DNA of 64,000 bases from CALLCD01 sp039196965 (GTDB lineage Bacteria; Pseudomonadota; Alphaproteobacteria; Caulobacterales; Hyphomonadaceae), in assembly GCA_039196965.1 (NCBI GenBank), contig JBCCUK010000013.1, forward strand, positions 33,190-97,189, read 5' to 3'. This document shows, in pieces, positions 45,536-53,572 of the stretch (within the stretch, counting starts at the first letter, position 1; every line of letters begins with the position of its first letter). The notes under the pieces are model-generated. The model saw nothing but the letters and a program-made list of their open reading frames with translations, made no database searches and was not told where the DNA came from. A program made the position numbers and the translations under genes.

Positions 45536-46096
45536 ATGGCGAAGTTTTTCCTGCCGGGCGTTGCGGCCGCGGAACGGGAAGCAAGGCAAAACGCAGCCCG
45601 TAACGCCGGGCAGAGTAGTTCAAAGGGACGCAGTATGCGCTTGATTACAGCGATCTTTCCACTGCTGGCAATTCCAGTCATCATTTATAATCTGATGTCC
45701 CTTGGGGTCGGGGCGGATGTCGAGTATTTCAGCGCTTCGGGGAATACGGTTGCACCACTTCTGGGCCAGTTGCACAGGGTTGTCATGAATATCGGGATGA
45801 TCGGCGGCGTCGTCTGGGAAGTCACGGCGGGCGACTTTCTGATCGTGCTCTCTATCGGTTTGCTGTTCCTGGAGATTCTGAAGTCCACCAGTACCGGCAC
45901 GGCCACGATTATCAATCACGCGGTTTCCATGATGCTGTTCATCGTCTGTCTCGTGGAATTCCTGCTTTTCGCAGATTTCGCCACATCCACCTTTTTCATC
46001 ATCATGGTGATGACACTTCTGGATGTTCTGGCTGGCGTTGTCGTCACCATCATAGCTGCGAGACGGGACTTCGCGGTCGGCGAGGGACTCGCCTGA
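45536..46096 (+). CDS. Membrane protein of unknown function (186 aa)
   Basis: The start at ATG 45536 (MAKFFLPGVAAAER) has AAAGGA seven bases upstream; ATG 45530 would leave too little spacing. After a hydrophilic N-terminal 35 residues there are four strong hydrophobic segments (ITAIFPLLAIPVIIYNLM, ...), separated by short loops. No motif identifies a family. Convergent with phaR, 26 bases away. Confidence 0.55.
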   Translation: MAKFFLPGVAAAEREARQNAARNAGQSSSKGRSMRLITAIFPLLAIPVIIYNLMSLGVGADVEYFSASGNTVAPLLGQLHRVVMNIGMIGGVVWEVTAGDFLIVLSIGLLFLEILKSTSTGTATIINHAVSMMLFIVCLVEFLLFADFATSTFFIIMVMTLLDVLAGVVVTIIAARRDFAVGEGLA

Positions 46097-46121
46097 TCAG
46101 AGGTCCATCTGACCTGATTAC

Positions 46122-46739
46122 CTATTTGTCTGATTTTTTCGTCAGTATGTCGAGCTGAGCCTGCATGGCGGCCATTTGCGCCTGCATGATGGAAACGGGA
46201 TCGGTTATATCGATGTCGAGCTCATCATAGTCCGGCGACGCGCTGTCATCGGCATCGTGAGCATTGGATTTTGACCCCGCGCTCACGCCTGGCATCATCA
46301 TTTTCATCGCCTGCTCGAACATGGCTACATTTCGCTTCGCCTGCTCCTCGAATACGCCGAGAGGCGACATTGGGAAGGCCTTGCCCATTGTCGACCGCCA
46401 CTTTTCCTGCCGGTCGGCGAAACTGTTCATGCTCATATCAAGCCATGCTGGCAGAACCGATTGCATGCCGTCGCCATAGAACTTAATCAGTTGCCGCAGA
46501 AAGTTGGTTGGAAGCGCGCCGTTCCCTTTTGTTTCCTGCTCGAAGATGATCTGAGTAAGGACGGATCGTGTGAGATCTTCTCCCGTCTTTGCGTCGCGCA
46601 CTTCGAAATCGATTTCCTTGCGCACAAGGTCCGACAAATGGTCAAGCGTCACATAGGTCGACGTCGACGTATCGTAGAGACGCCGATTGGCATACTTCTT
46701 GATGACAATGGTATCTGACTTGCTCGACTTCTTGCCCAT
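46122..46739 (-). CDS. phaR: Polyhydroxyalkanoate synthesis repressor PhaR
   Basis: PhaR binds PHA granules and DNA and represses phasin and its own gene. The 205-residue product begins MGKKSSKSDTIVIKKYANRRLYDTSTSTYVTLDHLSDLVRKEIDFEVRDAKTGEDLTRSVLTQIIFEQE, the PHB_acc N-terminal DNA-binding domain. The C-terminal half has Met-rich amphipathic helices (MKMMMPG, AQMAAMQAQLDIL), expected for granule binding. SD GGTGAGG. It is divergent from phbB. Confidence 0.93.
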   Translation of the reverse strand: MGKKSSKSDTIVIKKYANRRLYDTSTSTYVTLDHLSDLVRKEIDFEVRDAKTGEDLTRSVLTQIIFEQETKGNGALPTNFLRQLIKFYGDGMQSVLPAWLDMSMNSFADRQEKWRSTMGKAFPMSPLGVFEEQAKRNVAMFEQAMKMMMPGVSAGSKSNAHDADDSASPDYDELDIDITDPVSIMQAQMAAMQAQLDILTKKSDK

Positions 46740-46819
46740 AGGCCTCACCTAAATTCTGGCCCGAGAGCCCTTACGAATAAACAAAACCAGTCTATACACG
46801 AAATATACAATAAAAGTGC

Positions 46820-46834
46820 TTGTGCGCTGCACAA
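46820..46834. promoter_or_regulatory. Palindrome between phaR and phbB, candidate PhaR operator
   Basis: TTGTGCGCTGCACAA has six-base arms (TTGTGC and GCACAA) around GCT, sited 81 bases upstream of phaR and 53 before phbB. In other Alphaproteobacteria PhaR binds TGC-rich palindromes; the match and place fit autoregulation, though binding is inferred. Confidence 0.5.
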
Positions 46835-46887
46835 ATTTTAATGCAAGTCCTATACTTTCTAGTAGATGGAGAATGAGGAGACACCAT

Positions 46888-47613
46888 ATGACGCGAGTTG
46901 CTCTAGTAACCGGCGGGACAAGAGGCATCGGCCGCGCGATTAGCGAAGCGCTGATCGCCAAAGGTTACAAGGTTGCCGCAAATTATGCTGGCAACGATGA
47001 AAAAGCGAAGATGTGCGCCGATGAAATCGGCGTGAGTTGCTACAAGTTCGATGTCAGCGATTATGATGCCTGTGCGGAAGGTATCGCCAAAATCGAGGCC
47101 GAGCTTGGCCCCATCGATATCGTCGTTAACAATGCTGGCATCACCTGGGACAAGCCGTTCCATAAAATGACCAAGGAGCAGTGGGACCGCGTCATCGATG
47201 TTGATCTGACATCGGCCTTCAATGTTACCCGGCTTGTCTGGGAAGGCATGCGGGAACGCAGCTTTGGCCGGGTCATCAACATCTCGTCGATTAATGGTCA
47301 GAAAGGCCAGTTCGGCCAGGTGAATTACTCCGCCGCGAAAGCCGGCCTCATAGGCTTCACGAAAGCTCTCGCCCAGGAGGGCGCGCGCAAGGGCGTTACC
47401 GTGAATTGCGTCGCCCCGGGTTACATCGACACCGATATGGTGGCCGATGTACCGGAGAACGTACTTGAGGGCATTATTGCAACCATCCCGGTCGGACGTC
47501 TCGGCAAGGCCGATGAGATTGGCAGCATGGTCGCCTACCTCTCTGGCGATGAGGCGAGTTTCATCACTGGTGCAACGATGACCGTGAACGGCGCGCAATA
47601 CATCGCGGGATAA
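46888..47613 (+). CDS. phbB: Acetoacetyl-CoA reductase
   Basis: The 241-residue short-chain dehydrogenase reduces acetoacetyl-CoA to (R)-3-hydroxybutyryl-CoA with NADPH for polyhydroxybutyrate synthesis. Visible are the Rossmann GGTRGIGRAI, NNAGITWDKPFHKMT, the catalytic ISSINGQKGQFGQVNYSAAKAG (S, Y, K) and the VAPGYIDTDMV loop, typical of PhbB/FabG1. ATG 46888 has GAGGAG. The neighbour phaR supports PhbB over FabG; the synthase PhaC and thiolase PhaA are not here. Confidence 0.93.
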   Translation: MTRVALVTGGTRGIGRAISEALIAKGYKVAANYAGNDEKAKMCADEIGVSCYKFDVSDYDACAEGIAKIEAELGPIDIVVNNAGITWDKPFHKMTKEQWDRVIDVDLTSAFNVTRLVWEGMRERSFGRVINISSINGQKGQFGQVNYSAAKAGLIGFTKALAQEGARKGVTVNCVAPGYIDTDMVADVPENVLEGIIATIPVGRLGKADEIGSMVAYLSGDEASFITGATMTVNGAQYIAG

Positions 47614-47639
47614 ACGGCACAGCGTACCGGTCCGGCGGT

Positions 47640-48539
47640 TTACCCAAACTGGTTTTTTACGATACGAGCGATCAGCTGGGCATCCTCTTTTCGGGATGAC
47701 CCAGTTCGCCACGCCATCCCTATGCTCCGTCCGGGAACCTCTTCGGTGAAGGGGCGCACAGTGACGCCTGCCCCCCGGGTGACCCCGGCGTCTGCGGCGA
47801 TCTTTGGGACGAGTGAGAGACCCAAACCGCCGCCAACCATCTGTATCATGGTTTGCAGCGATGTTGCGGAGACATCGTCCCGGCGCTCAATGCCCGGCAT
47901 CGTGCAGACTGCTTCTGCATGTCCGCGAAGGCAGTGGCCGTCTTCCAGCAGAAGCACCTGCTCTCCAAGCAGGCTGGAAATGTTCAGATCGTCCGTATCC
48001 ACCAATTTGTGACCGTTCGGCATCGCCAGCAAAAACTGATCATCCGCGATAATTTCAACATCAATTCCATTTGTCGGCCAGGGCAGTGCAATCAGTGCCG
48101 CATCGAGCGTTCGCGACTTCAGTGCAGCGAGCAGTTCGCCGGTTTTATCTTCTCGCAGAAGTAACTTCAGATCCGGGTAGGATTGTCTCAGACGTCTGAG
48201 AGTCTTCGGCAGCACGAAAGGTGCGATGGTCGGAATAGCCCCAAGTCGGAAGGGGCCGGCAAGGGGGGCTCCTGCCTGCATGGCTTCAGCCACCAGGTCT
48301 TCAGCTTCGGCGAGCACGCGCCTCGCCCGCGCTACGGCAGCTTCTCCCGCTTCGGTAAGCTGTATTGACCGCGGTCCGCGCTCCACCAGCTGCGTGCCGA
48401 GAGCTGCTTCAATCTCTTTGATGGCAGCCGACAGCGTCGGCTGTGCAACGAGGCAGGCGTCCGCTGCCCGGGAAAAGGTGCCCTGATCTGCGAGCGCGCA
48501 GAGAAACTGCATCTGTCGAATGGTTGGCAAATAGCTCAT
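47640..48539 (-). CDS. oxyR: LysR-type regulator OxyR
   Basis: OxyR senses hydrogen peroxide through a disulfide. The 299-residue product has the N-terminal HTH (FLCALADQGTFSRAADACLVAQPTLSAAIKEIEAALGTQLVER) and the redox loop LLEDGHCLRGHAEAVC with C203 and C212, nine apart as in E. coli OxyR (C199, C208). No katG or ahpC is next to it. A palindrome lies 60 bases upstream. Confidence 0.92.
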   Translation of the reverse strand: MSYLPTIRQMQFLCALADQGTFSRAADACLVAQPTLSAAIKEIEAALGTQLVERGPRSIQLTEAGEAAVARARRVLAEAEDLVAEAMQAGAPLAGPFRLGAIPTIAPFVLPKTLRRLRQSYPDLKLLLREDKTGELLAALKSRTLDAALIALPWPTNGIDVEIIADDQFLLAMPNGHKLVDTDDLNISSLLGEQVLLLEDGHCLRGHAEAVCTMPGIERRDDVSATSLQTMIQMVGGGLGLSLVPKIAADAGVTRGAGVTVRPFTEEVPGRSIGMAWRTGSSRKEDAQLIARIVKNQFG

Positions 48540-48598
48540 TCAGCCTGCGATGACCATTAACGTCACGATATGTCCAGTCTGTTTTTCTATCTATAATA

Positions 48599-48615
48599 AC
48601 AAGAACGTTTCTTGT
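48599..48615. promoter_or_regulatory. Palindrome upstream of oxyR
   Basis: ACAAGAACGTTTCTTGT is a perfect seven-base inverted repeat with CGT spacer, 60 bases before oxyR and 77 before the divergent GNAT gene. A TATAAT hexamer (48592-48597) lies beside it on the plus strand. It could be an operator, but the binding protein is unknown and it is not a clear OxyR ATAG-type site. Confidence 0.4.
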
Positions 48616-48691
48616 CCTGTGAAAGCGAACACCGCATAACCGACCGTCGTGCAATGCGCACGGCACATAGTCTTGATCAGGTTTGCCTTTC

Positions 48692-49279
48692 ATGGAGCTA
48701 TCCGACCCCGGTCTTGAGAATGACCATATTCGCCTTGAAATATTTGGCGAGGCCGCACGCGGCTTTATCGGAAAATCCGGCGCGATACAGGATATGTGGG
48801 ACTGGGAACCCCGTATTCCAGGCCGAGGGACGACCTATGACGCCTATTTCGATTATATGATGTCGCAAGTGGACGCCGGGCGCCTTGTCCCCTTTCTCGC
48901 CTATCGCAAACCCGATAATGCCTTTGCCGGGGGTGCGGCTTTTATGGACCCGAGCCGTACCCACAGGCGCGTGAATATTGCCAGCACCTGGATTGTCCCG
49001 GAAATGCGGGGCACCCACGTCTTCAAGGCAATGCAGGCCGCTTTGATCCGGCGTGCCTTCGATTGGCGCGCACGCCGCATCTCATGGCATGTGGATACGA
49101 GGAACCTGCCACTTCGCGGCGCGCTTGAGGGATTGGGCGTTCCCAGCGAAGGCGTGTTGCGTTCCGTTGCGCGTCTCAATAATGGCGAGTGGTCCGACAT
49201 CGTGGTCCATGCCCTCGTGCAAGATGAAATCAAGGAAGCGGCCGACCGGCTGGAGGCCGCCCTTGAGCCGGTGGATTGA
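48692..49279 (+). CDS. GNAT family N-acetyltransferase (RimJ/RimL-like)
   Basis: The 195-residue product has the acetyltransferase_3 pattern: NDHIRLEIFGEAARGF, FLAYRKPDNAFAGGAAFMDPS, a WIVPEMRGTHVFKAMQAALIRRAFDW segment and NLPLRGALEGLGVPSEGVLRSVARLNNGEWSDIVVHALVQDE. It could acetylate a protein N-terminus or a small amine. ATG 48692 is used; TTG 48683 is the alternative. Divergent from oxyR. Confidence 0.85.
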   Translation: MELSDPGLENDHIRLEIFGEAARGFIGKSGAIQDMWDWEPRIPGRGTTYDAYFDYMMSQVDAGRLVPFLAYRKPDNAFAGGAAFMDPSRTHRRVNIASTWIVPEMRGTHVFKAMQAALIRRAFDWRARRISWHVDTRNLPLRGALEGLGVPSEGVLRSVARLNNGEWSDIVVHALVQDEIKEAADRLEAALEPVD

Positions 49280-49450
49280 TTTCTCCGCCATCCCGTGCTT
49301 TAGGGCGCTGAAATTCTGCGCAATCCAATAAGCGCGCCTTGACCGAAATATGGCCGTCTCAGCGAGATAACCGGGAGTTCGGCGAGGCCCCCCGCCCGGC
49401 GAAGTGTCGCTCAGCGGGGCAGTTGAGCTTTGTGTCAGAGCCAATGAGCG

Positions 49451-49477
49451 CTTATCTTTTCCATATGAGAAGATAAG
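49451..49477 (+). promoter_or_regulatory. Hairpin directly before the ffh SD
   Basis: CTTATCTTTTC pairs with GAGAAGATAAG (one G-U) around CATAT: an 11-base-pair stem ending one base before the AAGGAG SD (49479-49484) of ffh. No T run follows. It lies in the ffh leader and could stabilise the mRNA or modulate translation. Confidence 0.55.
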
Positions 49478-49490
49478 CAAGGAGACGGGC

Positions 49491-50981
49491 ATGTTTGACG
49501 CCTTAAGCGACCGCCTTGGCGGGATATTTGACGGTCTGACGGGACGCGGTGCCCTATCCGAGAAAGACGTCTCGGCGGCCTTGCGCGAGATCCGCGTCGC
49601 TTTGCTTGAGGCCGATGTCGCTCTGCCCGTCGTCAAGGACTTTATCGGCTCGATCAAGGAAAAGGCCGTTGGCGAGGATGTTATCCGGTCGGTAAAGCCC
49701 GGCCAGCAGGTCATTAAGATTGTCCATGACGGTCTGGTTGAGATGCTCGGCGGCGAAAACGCCGACACCTCGCTCCGTGTCGACAGCCCGCCCGCCGTGA
49801 TCATGATGGCGGGTCTACAGGGCTCCGGTAAGACGACGACCACCGGCAAGCTCGCCAAGTTCCTCTCCGAAAAGCAGAAGAAAAAAGTTCTCCTCGCCAG
49901 CCTCGATGTGCGCCGTCCGGCGGCCATGGAACAGCTTGCCATTCTCGCTGGTCAGCTTGGCGACACGGTGAAAGCCCTTCCAATCGTCGAGGGGCAGATG
50001 CCTGTGGACATTACCCGTCGGGCCATGAAGGCCGCCGAGATTGGCGGCCATGATGTTCTGATCCTGGACACAGCAGGCCGGACCACGCTCGACGAACAGA
50101 TGATGGGCGAGGCGTCGGAAATCGCAAAAGTTGCCAATCCGTCGGAAACGCTCCTCGTCGCCGATGCGCTGACCGGACAGGACGCGGTGGAGACCGCTGG
50201 CCGGTTCAACGAGCGCCTCAGACTTACAGGCCTGATCCTTACCCGGATGGATGGCGATGGCCGGGGCGGTGCAGCGCTTTCCATGCGCGCGGTTACCGGC
50301 CTTCCGATAAAATTCCTCGGCACCGGCGAAAAGCTTGACGGTCTCGACGCCTTCGATGCGAAACGCGTCGCCGGGCGCATTCTCGGGCAGGGGGATATTG
50401 TTTCCCTTGTCGAGAAGGCGGCTGAACAGGTCGATCAGGAAAAAGCCGAGCGCATGGCCAAGAAAATGGCCAAGGGACAGTTCGACCTCGACGACATGGC
50501 TGAGCAGTTCAAACAGATGCAACGCATGGGCGGCCTTGGCGGGATCATGGGCATGTTGCCCGGTGCGAAAAAGGCCAAGCAGGCAATGGATGCCTCTGGC
50601 CTCGACGACAAAGTGCTGAAGCGTCAGGAAGCGATCATTTCTTCCATGACAAGACAGGAGCGCCGCAAGCCTGCCGTCCTCAACGCCTCCCGCCGCAAGC
50701 GCATCGCTGCCGGAGCCGGCGTCACCGTGCAGGACGTGAACCGCGTCCTGAAGATGCACAAGCAGATGGCCGGCATGATGAAGAAGATGTCCAAGAAGGG
50801 CGGCATGAAAGGCATGATGCAGGCCATGGGACAGGCCGGCGTCTCGCCGGATGATCTCGCCAGAATGGGCGGCGCATCGGGTGGGCAGATGCCTGGCCTC
50901 GGCGGCCCGGTTCAACCCAACGGCCTTCCAGGCCTGGGCGGTGGTGGCGGACTCCCCGGATTGGGAGGGGATAAGAAGTAA
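49491..50981 (+). CDS. ffh: Signal recognition particle protein Ffh
   Basis: Ffh binds signal sequences and 4.5S RNA and is the SRP GTPase. The 496-residue product has the N domain, G1 loop GLQGSGKT at 108-115, DTAGRTTLDEQM, TRMDGDGRGGAALS and the closing LGTGEKLDGLDAF, then a Met-rich M domain (MKKMSKKGGMKGMMQAMGQ) and a Gly/Pro-rich C-terminus. ATG 49491 follows AAGGAGAC; the frame opens further upstream to 49404 without SD. It leads the block ffh - chorismate mutase - rpsP, with a small gene inserted. Confidence 0.96.
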   Translation: MFDALSDRLGGIFDGLTGRGALSEKDVSAALREIRVALLEADVALPVVKDFIGSIKEKAVGEDVIRSVKPGQQVIKIVHDGLVEMLGGENADTSLRVDSPPAVIMMAGLQGSGKTTTTGKLAKFLSEKQKKKVLLASLDVRRPAAMEQLAILAGQLGDTVKALPIVEGQMPVDITRRAMKAAEIGGHDVLILDTAGRTTLDEQMMGEASEIAKVANPSETLLVADALTGQDAVETAGRFNERLRLTGLILTRMDGDGRGGAALSMRAVTGLPIKFLGTGEKLDGLDAFDAKRVAGRILGQGDIVSLVEKAAEQVDQEKAERMAKKMAKGQFDLDDMAEQFKQMQRMGGLGGIMGMLPGAKKAKQAMDASGLDDKVLKRQEAIISSMTRQERRKPAVLNASRRKRIAAGAGVTVQDVNRVLKMHKQMAGMMKKMSKKGGMKGMMQAMGQAGVSPDDLARMGGASGGQMPGLGGPVQPNGLPGLGGGGGLPGLGGDKK

Positions 50982-51496
50982 TGTGGCCGCTTATCCCCTG
51001 GGGCGAGATCGATTGGTCAGCAACTGCGGCCATGGGTTCAATGCTGATCGCATTAATTGCTGCAGGTTTCACGGTATTCTGGTCGGTAAGGACAGAAAAG
51101 AAGATTTTGGAACGGTATAGACAGTCTAACTTCTCGGCATATGCCGATAGTGTCAAACGAGCTGTGTCGGATTATGGAGCGAGCGCCCGCGATTTTCAGA
51201 ATATGGGTGTTCATCAGTCAAAACCAGCACTCTGGAATAAATACAATACAGCATATACTGACTTAATATTCGTCCTAGGTTCGAACCCAAGCGAACAGCT
51301 AGTCAATGCTTTAGATCACATTCACGGACCGCTTAAGCAAAAGAACAATCGCAAAATGGGATACAACACCGACGACAATTCCCCCGATGATCCTGAGCCG
51401 CCAGCAGTCACTTCGGAGGAATTATCGGACCGTTTGCTTACTCTAAACACCGAAATCAACAGCATGCTGGATTCTTTGAAGGGCAAGAGAAAATGA
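50981..51496 (+). CDS. Single-pass membrane protein of unknown function inserted after ffh
   Basis: The 171-residue product has one membrane helix (about 16-35, AAMGSMLIALIAAGFTVFWS) and a hydrophilic C-terminal domain with charged helices. Its codons are notably AT-richer than ffh and rpsP on either side. It starts one base beyond the ffh TAA and overlaps the chorismate mutase ATG by four bases, so it is translated with the operon. I do not recognise a family. Base composition suggests later acquisition. Confidence 0.6.
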   Translation: MWPLIPWGEIDWSATAAMGSMLIALIAAGFTVFWSVRTEKKILERYRQSNFSAYADSVKRAVSDYGASARDFQNMGVHQSKPALWNKYNTAYTDLIFVLGSNPSEQLVNALDHIHGPLKQKNNRKMGYNTDDNSPDDPEPPAVTSEELSDRLLTLNTEINSMLDSLKGKRK

Positions 51497-51783
51497 CTCC
51501 CCTCGAACAGCTCGAATCCTATCGTGAGTCCATCGACAATCTCGATGCGATCCTAGTCCACACGCTAGCTGAGCGCTTCAAGGCCACGAAGGCCGTCGGT
51601 GTACTGAAGGCTCAAAACGATATGCCGCCGGCTGATAAAGACCGCGAGGCCAAACAGATTGCCCGTCTGCGTTCCCTTGCGGCGATGAGCGATCTCGATC
51701 CGGCCTTTGCTGAAAAGTTTCTGAATTTCATCGTTGCGGAGGTCATCCGCCACCATGAACGAATCCGGGACGGACAGATATGA
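51493..51783 (+). CDS. Chorismate mutase (AroQ type)
   Basis: The 96-residue all-helical protein matches stand-alone AroQ: LESYRESIDNLDAILVHTLAERFKATKAVGVLKAQNDMPPADKDREAKQIARLRSLA and a final FLNFIVAEVIRHHERI. It rearranges chorismate to prephenate for Phe/Tyr synthesis. In many alphaproteobacteria it sits between ffh and rpsP, as here. Its ATG overlaps the preceding gene. Confidence 0.92.
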   Translation: MTPLEQLESYRESIDNLDAILVHTLAERFKATKAVGVLKAQNDMPPADKDREAKQIARLRSLAAMSDLDPAFAEKFLNFIVAEVIRHHERIRDGQI

Positions 51784-51825
51784 TGCCCGCCCCCATCCGC
51801 CATTTGAACATCTAGGAGATACCCC

Positions 51826-52296
51826 ATGGCCCTTAAAATCAGGCTCGCCCGCGGCGGGTCGAAAAAACGTCCTTTCTACCGTGTTGTTGTCGCTGATAGC
51901 CGCGCGCCCCGCGATGGTCGCTTCATCGAGAAGATCGGCACCTATGATCCTCGTTTGCCGAAGGATTCCGAAGCCCGTGTACAGATCGACGGTGCGAAGG
52001 CTGCCGAATGGATCAAGAAAGGCGCGAAGCCCACGGACCGCGTTGGTCGGTTCCTGAACGCGATGACGCTGGAAGGCGAGTCGAGCCCGATCTGGGAGTG
52101 GAGCCCATCGAATAATCCGCAGAAAGGCGAGCCCGGCGCGAAAGCCAAAGAGCGCGCGGAAGAGAAAGCCGAGAAGTCCGCCGCTGCCGCTGAGGCTGCT
52201 GCTGCTCCAGCTGAAGAGCCCGCCGCAGAAGAAGCGCCTGCCGAGGCAGAAGCTGCTGAAGAAGAGGCTCCCGCTGAAGAGGAAAAAGCTGAGTAG
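51826..52296 (+). CDS. rpsP: 30S ribosomal protein S16 with acidic Ala-rich tail
   Basis: S16 is a small-subunit assembly protein. Residues 1-80 (MALKIRLARGGSKKRPFYRVVVADSRAPRDGRFIEKIGTYDPRLP) match S16. After about residue 100 comes a low-complexity tail of Ala, Glu and Pro (AEEPAAEEAPAEAEAAEEEAPAEE), common in alphaproteobacterial S16. SD AGGAGAT. The next gene is an accessory insertion before rimM. Confidence 0.96.
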   Translation: MALKIRLARGGSKKRPFYRVVVADSRAPRDGRFIEKIGTYDPRLPKDSEARVQIDGAKAAEWIKKGAKPTDRVGRFLNAMTLEGESSPIWEWSPSNNPQKGEPGAKAKERAEEKAEKSAAAAEAAAAPAEEPAAEEAPAEAEAAEEEAPAEEEKAE

Positions 52297-52343
52297 GTTT
52301 TTCTGAACCCACGGCTCATCCCGCGTTCAGACACGTCTTGCGA

Positions 52344-52390
52344 GTGTATCCGCTGTAGCGACAGGAGAAATCCTTATGCAGCGGATACGC
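52344..52390 (+). promoter_or_regulatory. Nested hairpins enclosing the start of the crystallin gene
   Basis: GTGTATCCGCTG (52344-52355) pairs with CAGCGGATACGC (52379-52390), 12 base pairs with one T-G, so the second arm is codons 2-5. The loop contains the SD and ATG 52376; inside it AGGA (52363-52366) pairs with TCCT (52371-52374) across a GAAA tetraloop, covering the SD. The layout would hide the initiation site at low energy states. Confidence 0.6.
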
Positions 52391-53023
52391 TTTTTATCTT
52401 TGTGCGCCCTGGTTCTGGCCGGGTTTGTCGCCAGTCCCGAGGCGGAAGCCGACAAACGCGGCTTTCATCAAGGCGGCGCGGAGATCATCCTTTACTCGGA
52501 TACGAATTTTCGCGGCGAGGCGCGCGTCTATTACGGCGATATTGAGTCGCTGAAATATGACGGTTTCAACAATATCGCTCGCAGCGTTGAAATTCGCGGC
52601 GGAGCCTGGACCCTCTGCGAGCATAGCAGTGGCCGCGGGCGGTGCCGCACCATCGATTACTCCATTCCCTACCTCGATGATATCGGCCTCGATTGCAAAC
52701 TCACTTCATTCTATCAGGCCGGATATGGCGGCGGGAAAAGAGGCGGCGGCTTCCAGCAGAGCGCTTTCCCGGTGACCCTTTTCACCAGAGATGATTTCAG
52801 GGGCCGGGCGGTTGGCATTGATGGGCCGACCAATCTCCGTGACATCGGCTTCAACAATGATGCGGACTCCATTCTTGTTGACTTTGGCAGCTGGATTGTC
52901 TGCACGAAAAGCGACCTTCGGGGCCGCTGCGAGGTGCTGGGCCGCTCGGTTCGCAATCTCGACCGCCTTGACCTCGGCGAGAAAATCTCGTCCATCGCGC
53001 CTTATCAGGGCGGGCGGTTCTAA
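52376..53023 (+). CDS. Secreted beta/gamma-crystallin-type protein
   Basis: The 215-residue product has a signal peptide (FLSLCALVLAGFVASPEAEA) and two tandem beta/gamma-crystallin domains, each with a Greek-key pattern: AEIILYSDTNFRGEARVYYGDIESLKYDGFNN and PVTLFTRDDFRGRAVGIDGPTNLRDIGFNN. The usual calcium motif N/D-N/D-X-X-S/T-S appears as NNIARS and NNDADS, so calcium sites are imperfect. Four Cys may form disulfides. It is inserted between rpsP and rimM and begins inside a folded leader. A structural or inhibitor role in the periplasm is possible. Confidence 0.82.
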   Translation: MQRIRFLSLCALVLAGFVASPEAEADKRGFHQGGAEIILYSDTNFRGEARVYYGDIESLKYDGFNNIARSVEIRGGAWTLCEHSSGRGRCRTIDYSIPYLDDIGLDCKLTSFYQAGYGGGKRGGGFQQSAFPVTLFTRDDFRGRAVGIDGPTNLRDIGFNNDADSILVDFGSWIVCTKSDLRGRCEVLGRSVRNLDRLDLGEKISSIAPYQGGRF

Positions 53024-53032
53024 GAGGCAAAC

Positions 53033-53572
53033 TTGGCGGCAGGTGAAGACAGTCTGGTAGTGGTGGCGGTGATCCTTGGTGCCCATGGGGTGCGCGGGGA
53101 TCTCCGTGTAAAGACTTTCACCGAATTCCCGGAAGATGCACTGTCCTATGGCCCGCTAATAGGGAAGGACGGCGTTGCGCTCGTCGAGCCGGTAAAAGTG
53201 CGCCCGGCGAAAGACCATTTTATCGTCACCCCGAAGTCGCCCCGCCAGAAAGAAGAGTGGGATGCCATGAAAGGCACGCTCCTTCATGTGCCGAGGTCCG
53301 AACTCCCCGAGCCCGAAGGAGACGAGATCTATGTCGAGGATTTGATTGGTCTCAAAGTGATCAATCCTGAGAAGCAGATTCTTGGTACCGTAAAAGCCGT
53401 GCAGAATTATGGTGCCGGTGACCTGATCGAAGTAGAACCGGAAGCAGGGGCCAAGACTGTCCTCGTGCCATTCACTGAGGAAGATGTGCCCGACATTGAT
53501 CTTTCATCGGGCAGGGTGGTTGTCGCAACATTCGATCTTTGGACGGAAGGTTCGGACGACGAGGTAGACTAG
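53033..53572 (+). CDS. rimM: Ribosome maturation factor RimM
   Basis: RimM helps 16S rRNA 3' domain processing and S19 assembly. The 179-residue product has VAVILGAHGVRGDLRVKTFTE and the C-terminal PRC-barrel DEIYVEDLIGLKVINPEKQILGTVKAVQNYGAGDLIEVEPE. It starts at TTG 53033 with AGAGG upstream. Its end overlaps the convergent GT2 gene. Confidence 0.93.
   Translation: MAAGEDSLVVVAVILGAHGVRGDLRVKTFTEFPEDALSYGPLIGKDGVALVEPVKVRPAKDHFIVTPKSPRQKEEWDAMKGTLLHVPRSELPEPEGDEIYVEDLIGLKVINPEKQILGTVKAVQNYGAGDLIEVEPEAGAKTVLVPFTEEDVPDIDLSSGRVVVATFDLWTEGSDDEVD

Noticed and set aside
49404..49490. Longer ffh start from 49404
   Set aside because: It runs through the leader hairpin and SD; MFDALSDRLG at 49491 is the standard Ffh N-terminus.
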